Below are positions 16,678 through 24,794 of a stretch of DNA of 64,000 nucleotides, in pieces; position 1 is the stretch's first letter, and the number at the start of each line of letters is the position of its first letter. The translations under genes were made by a program, and so were the position numbers. Origin of the DNA: Aliigemmobacter aestuarii (GTDB taxonomy: Bacteria > Pseudomonadota > Alphaproteobacteria > Rhodobacterales > Rhodobacteraceae); contig NZ_SSND01000005.1 of assembly GCF_004799285.1 (NCBI RefSeq), positions 62,001-126,000 on the forward strand, written 5' to 3'. Below the pieces are notes generated by a model. That model was given only the letters and a program-made list of their open reading frames with translations. It had not been told where the DNA came from and made no database searches.

Positions 16678-17355
16678 ATGACGTTTTCGCTTGTCGCGCG
16701 TTGCGCCGCCACGGGGCGGTTCGGGATGGTGATATCCTCATCGTCGCCCGCCGTCGCCGCGCGCTGCGCGCATGTCCGGGCCGGGGTCGGCGCGGTGGCC
16801 AGCCAGAACGTGACCGATCCGGCACTCGGGCCGCTGGTGCTTGACGCGCTGGAGACGGGCGCGGGCGCGGCAGAGGCGCTTTCCCGTGTGACCCAAGGCC
16901 GGGATCACATCGCCTACAGGCAGATCCTTGTCGTGGACGGGCAGGGTGGCACCGCGATCCATTCGGGAACGAATGTTCTGGGCCTCTGGGGAGAGGCGCG
17001 CGGGCACGACTGCGCGGCGGGCGGGAATCTTCTGGCCAATACCGATGTCCCCTCGGCGATGGTGGCAGCCTTCGAGACCGCGCGCGGCGATCTGGGCGAC
17101 CGGCTGGTCGCGGCGCTGATCGCGGGCCGCGACGCGGGGGGCGAGGCGGGCCCCGTCCATTCGGCGGGGCTGAAGATGGCCGACCGGCTGTCGTGGCCGG
17201 TGGCCGACCTGCGCATCGACTGGCTGGACGAAGGCTGCCCAATCGCGGCGGTGGCCCGCGCCTGGGAGGTCTACAAGCCGCAGATGGCCGCCTACGTGAC
17301 CCGCGCGCTTGATCCGACAGGCGCGCCCTCCTACGGGGTGCCGGGGGATGAGTGA
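16678..17355 (+). CDS. DUF1028 family protein (Ntn-hydrolase-like)
   Basis: A 225-aa member of the DUF1028 family, recognised by the N-terminal TFSLVARCAATGRFGMVISSSS pattern with SPAVAARC, followed by GVGAVASQNVTDPALG and GGNLLAN. The family has an Ntn-hydrolase-like fold, is commonly found beside RidA and amidohydrolase genes, and has no firmly assigned reaction that I know. No signal peptide is present. It is the third gene of the Rieske-RidA operon. A hydrolytic step on an amide or ureido intermediate is a guess from context. Confidence 0.85.
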   Translation: MTFSLVARCAATGRFGMVISSSSPAVAARCAHVRAGVGAVASQNVTDPALGPLVLDALETGAGAAEALSRVTQGRDHIAYRQILVVDGQGGTAIHSGTNVLGLWGEARGHDCAAGGNLLANTDVPSAMVAAFETARGDLGDRLVAALIAGRDAGGEAGPVHSAGLKMADRLSWPVADLRIDWLDEGCPIAAVARAWEVYKPQMAAYVTRALDPTGAPSYGVPGDE

Positions 17356-17445
17356 GCCACTTGGCAAGCGCGCACCCTCCGGGCTAGCCTGAACGGCGCC
17401 GCCGCCCCCGTTTCCCCGCCCCGATCCTTCGCCGCCGGACCTGCG

Positions 17446-18402
17446 ATGCCCCTGCGCTTCACCCTTCGCCAGCTTGAATACCTTGTCGCCGTCGGCGAAT
17501 GCGGGTCGATCGCGAAGGCCGCGCAGCGGGTGAATGTGTCCTCGCCGTCGATTTCCACCGCCATCGCGCAGCTTGAAGAGGAATTCGGCCTGCCGCTGTT
17601 CGTGCGCCGTCACGCGCAGGGCCTGTTCCTGACCCAGGGCGGGCGGCAGTTCGTGGAAGAGGCGCGCGCCGTCCTGAAGGCGGCGGGGCGGCTTGGGGAT
17701 CTGGCCAATGACATCACCGGCAAGGTGCGTGGGCCGCTGTCGCTGGGTTGCCTGCTGACCTTCGCGCAGGTGATCCTGCCGCAGCTGCGCCGGTCCTTCG
17801 TGGCGCGCTTCCCCGAAGTCACGATCCGCCAGTCGGAATGCAATCAGGCCGAGATCTACGACGGGCTGCGCACGGCAGAGCTGGATGTGGCGCTGACCTA
17901 TGACCTGAACATCCCGCCTGACATCGAATTCGTCGAACTGGTCAGCCTGCCGCCCTATGCGCTGTTTCCCGACGACCATCCCCTTGCCGGGGCGCGGCAG
18001 GTGACGCCCGCGGATCTGGCGCCGCACCCGATGGTGCTGCTCGACCTGCCACATTCGGTGGATTACTTCCTTGGCTGCTTTTCCGAGGCGGGGGTCAGCC
18101 CGCAGATCGCCGAGCGGACCCGGGACATGGGGGTGATGCGGTCGATGGTGGCCAGTGGCTTCGGCTATTCCATTGCCAACATCCGGCCCTCCAGCGACAT
18201 GGCCCCGGACGGGATGCGCCTGCGCTATGTGCCCCTTGTGGGGCCGGTCCGGCCGATGCGGCTGGGGCTTGTGCTGGCCGAAGGCGCGCGCGGCGCGCTG
18301 ACCATTCGCGCCTTCATCGATCACTGCCGCGAGACGATCACGCCCGACAGCGCGCCGGGCCTGCGCCTGCGGATCGACGACGGGGGGTCAGTCGGGGCTT
18401 AG
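17446..18402 (+). CDS. LysR-family transcriptional regulator
   Basis: A 318-aa LTTR. The N-terminal winged HTH FTLRQLEYLVAVGECGSIAKAA is followed by the linker helix and a periplasmic-binding-like effector domain from about residue 90 (GPLSLGCLLTFAQ...). It follows the DUF1028 gene by 90 bp in the same direction, so it may be the last gene of the operon or have its own promoter; the spacer contains a GGCTAGCC palindrome. It likely controls the Rieske operon. Its 3' end overlaps the converging histidine kinase gene by 15 bp. Confidence 0.9.
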   Translation: MPLRFTLRQLEYLVAVGECGSIAKAAQRVNVSSPSISTAIAQLEEEFGLPLFVRRHAQGLFLTQGGRQFVEEARAVLKAAGRLGDLANDITGKVRGPLSLGCLLTFAQVILPQLRRSFVARFPEVTIRQSECNQAEIYDGLRTAELDVALTYDLNIPPDIEFVELVSLPPYALFPDDHPLAGARQVTPADLAPHPMVLLDLPHSVDYFLGCFSEAGVSPQIAERTRDMGVMRSMVASGFGYSIANIRPSSDMAPDGMRLRYVPLVGPVRPMRLGLVLAEGARGALTIRAFIDHCRETITPDSAPGLRLRIDDGGSVGA

Positions 18403-21015
18403 GGCGATCACCTCGCCGCTTCGGTCCGCAACAAGCGCGGCGCGGGTGTCGGACCAGACCGGCGCGAGGCCTGCCAGTGTCAGGCGATCGGCATGGCCCG
18501 TCTTGATCGCGATTTCCGCCTGGCGCAATGCATCGGCAAGACGGGCGGCGCCGAAGGTTCCGGCGGTGCCGGCCAGCGTATGGCAGAGCCGTTGCGCCTC
18601 ATCCCAATTTTCGGGGGGATCTGGCAGGGCAGCGATGTCCGCGATCCGCGCGATCGTCGCGTCACCTTCGCCCAGCACACGGTCCAGAAGACCCGCGATC
18701 CGGCCGGGACCCAGTTCGTTGCACAGCTCGTGCAGCCGCACCTCGTCGATCAGGGGCGCCTGCGTCGCCGCGGGCGGTCGGCGGTCGGCAGCGCGGGCAT
18801 CCATGGTGCCGTCGATGGCGCCCTGCAATGCGGCGTTGCTGATCGGCTTGATCAGCACATCGTCAATGCCCGCCGCCCGGAAACTGGCCAGTTCGTCGGG
18901 AAGCGCATGGGCGGTCACGGCGATAATCCGTGCGCCCTTCGATGCGCCGCCCTGCGCGCCCGCGCGGATCTGGCGCGTCGTGTCGACGCCGTTCAGGCGC
19001 GGCATCGAGATATCGGTCAGGATCACATCGAACGGCGTTGCCCCGGCAAGCGCCACGCCCTCGACGCCGTCGGCGGCCTCTACCACCTGATGGCCTGCGG
19101 CAACCAGATGCTTGCGCAGGATGAAGCGGTTGATGCTGTTGTCCTCGATCACGAGGATGCGGCGTCCGGAGGGGGGTGCGCCGGTCCTCTCGTCGGCGGA
19201 TGCTGCGCTGTCTGCGGCCCTGGCCAGTGGCATGGGGATGCGCACCCAGAAGACGCTGCCCATGCCCGGCTCGCTTTCCAGCCCGATCTCGCCGCCAAGC
19301 GCCTCGGCCAGTCGCCGCGCCACGGCAAGACCCAGTCCGGTGCCCCCCTCCTGCCGGGCATAGCCGGTTTCAAGGGTGACGAATTCGTCGAAGATATGGG
19401 CCTGTTCATCGTGCGGGATGCCCGGCCCGGTGTCGACGACCCGGATTTCAAGCAGACGGCCGGCGGCATCTTCCTGATATTCCGTCTCGACCGTGACCGA
19501 GCCGTTGCGCGTGAACTTCACCGCATTGTTGATGAGGTTCAGCATGATCTGGCCCAGACGGGCCGGATCTGTTTCGGCACGCCCAAGCGGCCCCGTCAGG
19601 TTGCGCAGCGAAAGTGTGTTGCCGTTGGCCTGGGCTGCGGGTTCCTGGTTGGCGATGCAATCGGCCAGCAACCGGTCCACGTCGACCGCGACCGGGTGCA
19701 GCGTGATCGCGCCGGCCTGCGCCGCGGTGATGTCCAGCACCGCGTTCACATGGCCCAACAGAAGCCGGCCCGAGCTTTCGAGCGCCTCGACCAGATGGCG
19801 CTGGTCGCGGGTCAGTCGCGTGTTGGCCAGAAGTTCCGCCGCACCCACCATTCCGTTCAGGGGGGTCCGCATTTCGTGGCTCATGACGGCAAGGAAATCG
19901 GCCTTCGCCCTTTCGCCGGCCTGCGCGTCCTCAAGCGCGCGGGCGAGGGCGCGTTCGGTCCGCCTCCGTTCCGAAATGTCGCGCAGAAAGCCCACGACGA
20001 TCCCCTTGCGCGGATTTTCGGCATCATGCGTTCCGGCAAGCGACAGTTCGATCGGAAAGCGTTCACCGTCTGCGCGTTGGGTTTCCAGTTCCAGACGGAT
20101 CGGCGGTTCGTCGGGTCCGCCAAGTCGGGGCAGCGCCTTCAGGATTGCGGCGCGTTGGGTTTCGGCGACATCCGGCGGGCAAAGAAAGCTCACCGCGTCA
20201 CGGCCGCGGACCTCGGCGATGGCGTGCCCGAACATCGCCTCGGCGGCCGGGTTCAGGTCCTGGATCCGGCCCATCCTGTCGGTGACGATGATCCCTTCGC
20301 CGGTGGTCGAGATCACGGTATCCAGCCGCGCGTTGGCCAGGCGGATGCTTTCGGCCTGCGACCGGGTCCGAAGCGTCTGCTGGCGCAGCATCGCAAGCGA
20401 CACCGAAAGCGTGATGACCAGCCCCGACATCGCCAGACCGAGCCGCATCAGCGTGTCGAACACCGATTGCCGCTGTGCCTCGGCGGCATTGTTCAGCGTG
20501 GTGAGCGTGCCGATTGACAGGATGCGAAGATGATCCTGCGCCTCGCGGCTGTCGTTCAGGAACCGTGGCATCGCCTCGGCGAGCGCAGCATCCTCGCCAT
20601 CGATCAGGGGGGTGTATTCGGTCAGGAAACGGCGCAGCTTTTCCAGTCGTGCCACATTTTCCTCGCGCTGCGTGACCTGGGCATAGATCGGACCTTCCTC
20701 AAGGATCGTGACGCGGTTGTAGATGACGTCGAACCGGCGGCGGACCTCGGCCAGAAGCGGCGCGCGCCGTTCGGGCAGGGTTGTCAGCGCCATCTGCATG
20801 GCGTTCTGAAGCTTCAGGAATTCAACCTCGGACTGGGTGACCATCCAGATCGCATTGTCGGTAGAGGCCCGACGCAACCCGCCGAGTTTGGTCCTGACAT
20901 CCCACAGAAGCGCGCCGGTCGTCACCACGAACCCGACCAGAAGCACCACCGTCACGCCCAAACGGATGCGGCGCGCGATGGTTCCGGCAAGGGACGACTG
21001 AGGAATACCGTTCAT
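18388..21015 (-). CDS. Membrane hybrid histidine kinase (PAS-HisKA-HATPase-REC-HPt)
   Basis: About 875 aa from the ATG at 21015; an in-frame ATG at 21078 would give 896 aa, and neither has a strong ribosome binding site. Domains in order: TM1 (VTVVLLVGFVVTTGALLW), a helical periplasmic sensor of roughly 150 residues, TM2 (SGLVITLSVSLAML), and PAS (STTGEGIIVTDRMGRI). The HisKA phospho-acceptor lies in MSHEMRTPLNG near 378, then the ATPase N, G1 and G2 boxes (NNAVKFTR, DTGPGIP, GGTGLGLAV). The receiver has its Asp in ILTDISMPRLNG near 667, and the HPt His lies in CHTLAGTAGTFG near 813. The full relay implies transfer to a separate response regulator, most simply the divergent gene at 21206. The sensed signal is unknown. 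Confidence 0.92.
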   Translation of the reverse strand: MNGIPQSSLAGTIARRIRLGVTVVLLVGFVVTTGALLWDVRTKLGGLRRASTDNAIWMVTQSEVEFLKLQNAMQMALTTLPERRAPLLAEVRRRFDVIYNRVTILEEGPIYAQVTQREENVARLEKLRRFLTEYTPLIDGEDAALAEAMPRFLNDSREAQDHLRILSIGTLTTLNNAAEAQRQSVFDTLMRLGLAMSGLVITLSVSLAMLRQQTLRTRSQAESIRLANARLDTVISTTGEGIIVTDRMGRIQDLNPAAEAMFGHAIAEVRGRDAVSFLCPPDVAETQRAAILKALPRLGGPDEPPIRLELETQRADGERFPIELSLAGTHDAENPRKGIVVGFLRDISERRRTERALARALEDAQAGERAKADFLAVMSHEMRTPLNGMVGAAELLANTRLTRDQRHLVEALESSGRLLLGHVNAVLDITAAQAGAITLHPVAVDVDRLLADCIANQEPAAQANGNTLSLRNLTGPLGRAETDPARLGQIMLNLINNAVKFTRNGSVTVETEYQEDAAGRLLEIRVVDTGPGIPHDEQAHIFDEFVTLETGYARQEGGTGLGLAVARRLAEALGGEIGLESEPGMGSVFWVRIPMPLARAADSAASADERTGAPPSGRRILVIEDNSINRFILRKHLVAAGHQVVEAADGVEGVALAGATPFDVILTDISMPRLNGVDTTRQIRAGAQGGASKGARIIAVTAHALPDELASFRAAGIDDVLIKPISNAALQGAIDGTMDARAADRRPPAATQAPLIDEVRLHELCNELGPGRIAGLLDRVLGEGDATIARIADIAALPDPPENWDEAQRLCHTLAGTAGTFGAARLADALRQAEIAIKTGHADRLTLAGLAPVWSDTRAALVADRSGEVIALSPD

Positions 21016-21205
21016 GGTGACCGAAACGCTGGACCTGACCCGAAGGCTAGGCGACCTTGGCGGGCCGATCCAGATCATTTTCCGGCCGTGCCACGGTGTC
21101 AGCCTAGCGGAACCGTCTCATCGGCGTTAAGACTGGGCGGAATGTTGGATTTTGCCTTGGTGACTGTTTCTTTTTGTGACGAATTCCGCCGGGAAGGACG
21201 CGATC

Positions 21206-21814
21206 ATGCGATTGCTTATAGCCGATGACCACGACCTTGTCCGCGAGACGGTCGCCGCTTTCCTGACGGCCTCCGGTGTCGAGGCCGTGCAGTCCGTCGC
21301 CACCCTGGACGAGGCGCTGGTTGCCATCCGTGACGAGCCGCGTTTCGACCTGATCCTTCTGGATTACAACATGCCGGGCATGAATGGGGTCGAAGGCGTG
21401 CGTCGCACCGTGAACGCGGCAAAGGGCGTGCCGGTCGCGGTGATCTCGGGCATGGCCTCGCGCGAACTGGCCGAGATCGCCGAACGCGCGGGCGCGGTCG
21501 GCTTCGTGCCGAAGACGCTCGGCGCCAAGGCGATGGTTGCGGCTGTCCGTCTGATGGCGCAGGGGGAACGGTTCCATCCATTGGGCCTGCTGAGCAGCGA
21601 GATGCCGGGGGGCGAGGGCCCGAATGCGCTGACCCGGCGCGAGCTTGATGTGCTGCGTGGCCTGGTCGAGGGGCTGTCGAACAAGGAGATCGCCCGCGAC
21701 CTTGACCTACAGGAGGTCACGGTCAAGCTGCATGTCAAGACGCTCAGCCGAAAGTTGGGTGCGCGCAACCGCACCCATGCCGCGATGATCGCCCGCAACG
21801 CCGGGATGATCTGA
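21206..21814 (+). CDS. NarL/FixJ-type response regulator (REC-LuxR HTH)
   Basis: A 202-aa two-domain regulator. The receiver begins MRLLIADDHDLVRET, with phospho-acceptor D53 in LLDYNMPGMNG and the conserved Lys in FVPKTLGAKA. The C-terminal LuxR HTH reads LTRRELDVLRGLVEGLSNKE followed by KLHVKTLSRKLGARNRTHA. GGGAAGG lies 9 bases before the ATG at 21206; an upstream in-frame start at 21176 is less likely. It is divergent from the hybrid kinase across about 190 bp and is its probable phosphorelay output. Confidence 0.92.
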   Translation: MRLLIADDHDLVRETVAAFLTASGVEAVQSVATLDEALVAIRDEPRFDLILLDYNMPGMNGVEGVRRTVNAAKGVPVAVISGMASRELAEIAERAGAVGFVPKTLGAKAMVAAVRLMAQGERFHPLGLLSSEMPGGEGPNALTRRELDVLRGLVEGLSNKEIARDLDLQEVTVKLHVKTLSRKLGARNRTHAAMIARNAGMI

Positions 21815-21844
21815 ACCGCAGGTGCCCGGCGGTCCTGCCCGTCG

Positions 21845-23236
21845 TCAGACCGTGTGCAGGTAAAGATCGAAATCCACGTCGCTGACCGTCCGCATGACAC
21901 GCGCGTATTCCGCCGCCTTGATTGCGGTGAAGGTGCGGTGCATGTCCTCGCCAAGCGCGTCCTTCAGGAATGCAGACCCCTGCGCCGCCTCGATGGCCGA
22001 CCGCCAGTCGGCGGGGATCGGGGGCGCGTCGGTCGCCTCGTATCCGTTGCCGGTGGTTTCGGGGCCGGGGTCGATCCGGTTCTTCAGGCCGTGGCGGATG
22101 CCGGCCAGAACCGTCGCCGCCACCAGATAGGGGTTTGCATCCACGCCCGCGGGACGGTGTTCGATCCGCCGCGCGCGGATGTCGCCCGCCGGGATGCGCA
22201 GCGCGACCGACCGGTTGTTCACCCCCCAGGTGGGGCTGACCGGCGCGTAGGACTGGCTGGCAAAGCGCCGCCAGGAATTCGCATGCGGGGCAAAGACCAG
22301 CATCGATTCGCCCATCGTCGCGCGCAGCCCGCCAAGGGCGTGCAGGATCGTCTGGGTCCACTTGCCCTCTTCCGCCTCGGCAAAGACGTTGCGGCCCTTG
22401 TCATCCTGAAGCGAGACATGGAAATGCATGCCCGAACCGGCGTAATCCTCGTTCGGCTTGGCCATGAAACAGGCCGTCACGCCGTGGGCGCGGGCCTGCG
22501 CACGCACGATCCGCTTGAGCCGCATCAGGTCGTCTGCGGCCTGCAACACGTCCTCGCGATAGTGCAGCGTCAGTTCGTACTGGCCCGGGGCGTATTCCGA
22601 AATCATCGTTTCCGCCGTGATCCCGGCCTTCCCGGCAGCGGCGTAGATGTCCGAGAACAGCGGCAGCATGCCGTGCAGGTGATCGACCGAATAGACCTCG
22701 GTCTTGGTCGAGGGGCGGCCATCCAGCACATCCGCAGCGGGCACCATCTTGCCCCGCGCGTCACGGTCATTGGCCAACAGGAAGAATTCCAGTTCGAACG
22801 CGCCGGCGGGGTGCAGCCCCTCGTCGGCCATCGCCTGCACCTGACGGGCCAGCGCGTGGCGCGGGTCCGATGTCATCGGACGCCCGTCGAGTTCGTAAAG
22901 CGACATGAACACCTCGCCGCGCGGGGGCGTTGTGTTGTGAAGCGGCTTCAACGTGCCGGGGATGGGCCAGGCGCGCAGGTCGCCGTCGCCCTGATCCCAG
23001 ATCAGGCCGGTTTCGTGGACATCCTCGCCGCAGATATCCAGGCCCAGGATCGAGATCGGCAGATGCCGCCCGCCTTTGTAGAAAGACAGCAGTTCATGCC
23101 GGCGGATGATCTTGCCCCGGCCGATCCCGTTGGAATCGTGCAGGATGATGTCAAAGGCCTCGATTTCCGGGTGCGCGGCAAGAAAGGCCTCGGCCTCGGC
23201 GAGGGTGGAGCCCGAGGGGCTGTGCATGTCGGTCAT
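21845..23236 (-). CDS. Glutamine synthetase-like gamma-glutamyl ligase (PuuA-type)
   Basis: A 463-aa GS-family ATP-grasp-like ligase. The beta-Grasp N-terminus has FDIILHDSNGIGRGKIIRR. The catalytic barrel shows FELEFFLL, EYAPGQYELTLH, SGMHFHVSLQD, NSWRRF and RIEHRPAGVDANPYL, which carry the metal, glutamate and ATP sites. The form with GMHFHVSL and N-terminal SNGIGRGK is typical of gamma-glutamylpolyamine or gamma-glutamylamine synthetases rather than the nitrogen-assimilating GlnA. Its start overlaps the stop of the class III aminotransferase (ATGA), so the two act together, plausibly in amine or polyamine breakdown. The exact amine is not deducible. Confidence 0.87.
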   Translation of the reverse strand: MTDMHSPSGSTLAEAEAFLAAHPEIEAFDIILHDSNGIGRGKIIRRHELLSFYKGGRHLPISILGLDICGEDVHETGLIWDQGDGDLRAWPIPGTLKPLHNTTPPRGEVFMSLYELDGRPMTSDPRHALARQVQAMADEGLHPAGAFELEFFLLANDRDARGKMVPAADVLDGRPSTKTEVYSVDHLHGMLPLFSDIYAAAGKAGITAETMISEYAPGQYELTLHYREDVLQAADDLMRLKRIVRAQARAHGVTACFMAKPNEDYAGSGMHFHVSLQDDKGRNVFAEAEEGKWTQTILHALGGLRATMGESMLVFAPHANSWRRFASQSYAPVSPTWGVNNRSVALRIPAGDIRARRIEHRPAGVDANPYLVAATVLAGIRHGLKNRIDPGPETTGNGYEATDAPPIPADWRSAIEAAQGSAFLKDALGEDMHRTFTAIKAAEYARVMRTVSDVDFDLYLHTV

Positions 23237-24654
23237 TTGTCGTCTGCGAAAAGGAATGAGAGGATTTCGTCGAAGGCGGCGATCAGCCCGTCGATCTGGC
23301 GTTTCCTGGTGGCTGGGCTGACCAGCATCATGTTGTGGAAGGGCGCGATCAGGCAGCCGCGGTTCAGAAGGGCGGTGTGAATCGCGGCCTCGACCTCGGG
23401 CGCATGGGCGGCGGCGGCCTCGGTCCCGTTCTTCAGGGGACCGGGGGCGCAGATGAATTCCACCCGCGCGCCCACCCGCACCACATGCCAGGGCGCACCG
23501 TGCCGTTCGATGGCCGCGTGCAGCCCGTCCGAAAGCCGTTCCGCCCCCTTTTCCATGTGGTCGTAGTTTTCCTTGGTCATCACCTCGGACAGGGTCGCCT
23601 CAAGGCAGGCGAACTGCATCGGATTGGCCGAAAGCGTGGTGCCCATGCCGGAGTGGCCCGGCGCGCGCGTTTCGTTGTAGCGGGCATAGGCCGCAGCCAC
23701 ATCGGGCGTCATGCCCCAGACGGCGGTCGGCATCCCGCCGGCCACGCATTTGCCGACAACGAAGATGTCGGGCGACAGCGAATGAACCCGGCTATAGCCG
23801 CCAAGCCCGGACGAGATGGTGTGCGTCTCGTCGATGATCAGCAGCGCGCCGTGGCGGCGGGAAAGCTGGCGCAGCGCATCATGGAACCCGGCTTGCGGCA
23901 GCACCATGCAGGAATTGGTCATCACCGGTTCGGTCAGGATCGCGGCGATCTCGCCGGTTTCCAGCGCGGCGCGCACGGCCTCCACATCGTTGAACTCGAC
24001 CGAGACGGCGGTCTTCGTCAGGTCCGCGACCTGCCCGACCAACCCCGCGCGCGGCGCGGTCCGGCCGTTGGTCAGTTCCACCATCGTGTCATCGACGGTG
24101 CCGTGATAGCAGCCGTTGAACACCAGCAACTTGGGCTTGCCGGTGACGGCGCGCGCCACGCGCAGGGCAAATCGGTTGGCATCGGTGGCGGTGGTCGCGA
24201 TCTGCCAGCGGAAATCGCCGAAGCGTTCGCACAAAAGTGCGCCTGCGCGCAGGGCCGCGGTGGTGGGCAGCATATAGGTCAAGCCGCGGCGGGCCTGTCG
24301 GCGGATGGCCTGCGCCACGGGTTTCGGCGAATGGCCGAACATCGATCCGGTGTCGCCCAGACAGAAATCGTCGATCCCGTAGCCGTCCAGATCGGTCAGC
24401 CGCGCGCCCTTCGCCTTCGTCACCAGAAGCGGGAAGGGCATGGGCCAGTCCTTCATCCAGTGCATCGGCACCCCGTCGAGCCAGGCATCCGCCCCGGCTT
24501 CAAGCGCGGCGCGGGTCTTGGGCCGGGTCGCGGCAAAGCGTTTCGCCTCGCGTTTGGCAAGGGCCTTGATCCTGTCGCGGCGGACGCCGGCGATCATGTC
24601 ACCGGAAGCGACGGAGGGCTGGGGGGCATCGGTAGAGACGGATTTGCGGGCCAT
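23233..24654 (-). CDS. Class III PLP aminotransferase
   Basis: A 473-aa fold-type I class III aminotransferase, of the subgroup that also includes glutamate-1-semialdehyde aminomutase. Visible blocks are LTDLDGYGIDDFCLGDTGSMFGH near 87-110, the cofactor phosphate region TTATDANRFALRVARAV, NGCYHGTVDDT, the PLP Asp in LLIIDETHT, and the Schiff-base lysine in VVGKCVAGG. It shares a translationally coupled operon with the gamma-glutamyl ligase, which points to transamination of a diamine or amino-aldehyde-derived substrate. It starts 140 bp downstream of the ThDP-enzyme gene and has a 12-bp palindrome before it. Confidence 0.88.
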   Translation of the reverse strand: MARKSVSTDAPQPSVASGDMIAGVRRDRIKALAKREAKRFAATRPKTRAALEAGADAWLDGVPMHWMKDWPMPFPLLVTKAKGARLTDLDGYGIDDFCLGDTGSMFGHSPKPVAQAIRRQARRGLTYMLPTTAALRAGALLCERFGDFRWQIATTATDANRFALRVARAVTGKPKLLVFNGCYHGTVDDTMVELTNGRTAPRAGLVGQVADLTKTAVSVEFNDVEAVRAALETGEIAAILTEPVMTNSCMVLPQAGFHDALRQLSRRHGALLIIDETHTISSGLGGYSRVHSLSPDIFVVGKCVAGGMPTAVWGMTPDVAAAYARYNETRAPGHSGMGTTLSANPMQFACLEATLSEVMTKENYDHMEKGAERLSDGLHAAIERHGAPWHVVRVGARVEFICAPGPLKNGTEAAAAHAPEVEAAIHTALLNRGCLIAPFHNMMLVSPATRKRQIDGLIAAFDEILSFLFADDK

Positions 24655-24693
24655 GGGATCACCTTCGGGCAGGTGTTCCGCTTATGCGTCCAG

Positions 24694-24705
24694 ATTTGAT
24701 CAAAT
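24694..24705. promoter_or_regulatory. 12-bp perfect palindrome upstream of the class III aminotransferase
   Basis: ATTTGATCAAAT lies 40 bp before the ATG at 24654, in an AT-rich patch of an otherwise GC-rich spacer. It is a candidate operator for a dimeric regulator; the regulator is unknown. Confidence 0.45.
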
Positions 24706-24794
24706 TCAAGCGCCATCGTCAGGCAGGCGGCAAGGGCCTGCCGCGCGCAGCGTCGCAGGGTGCCGCCATCAGGGAAAGCCGTCAGGCAAAGCGG

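Noticed and set aside
16738-18324. A 528-codon minus-strand open frame
   Set aside because: It runs antisense to the DUF1028 and LysR genes, both with clear family features.
18493-20517. A 674-codon plus-strand open frame opposite the hybrid kinase
   Set aside because: The minus-strand frame encodes well-defined kinase domains; the plus-strand frame has no motif and a His/Arg/Gln-rich composition.
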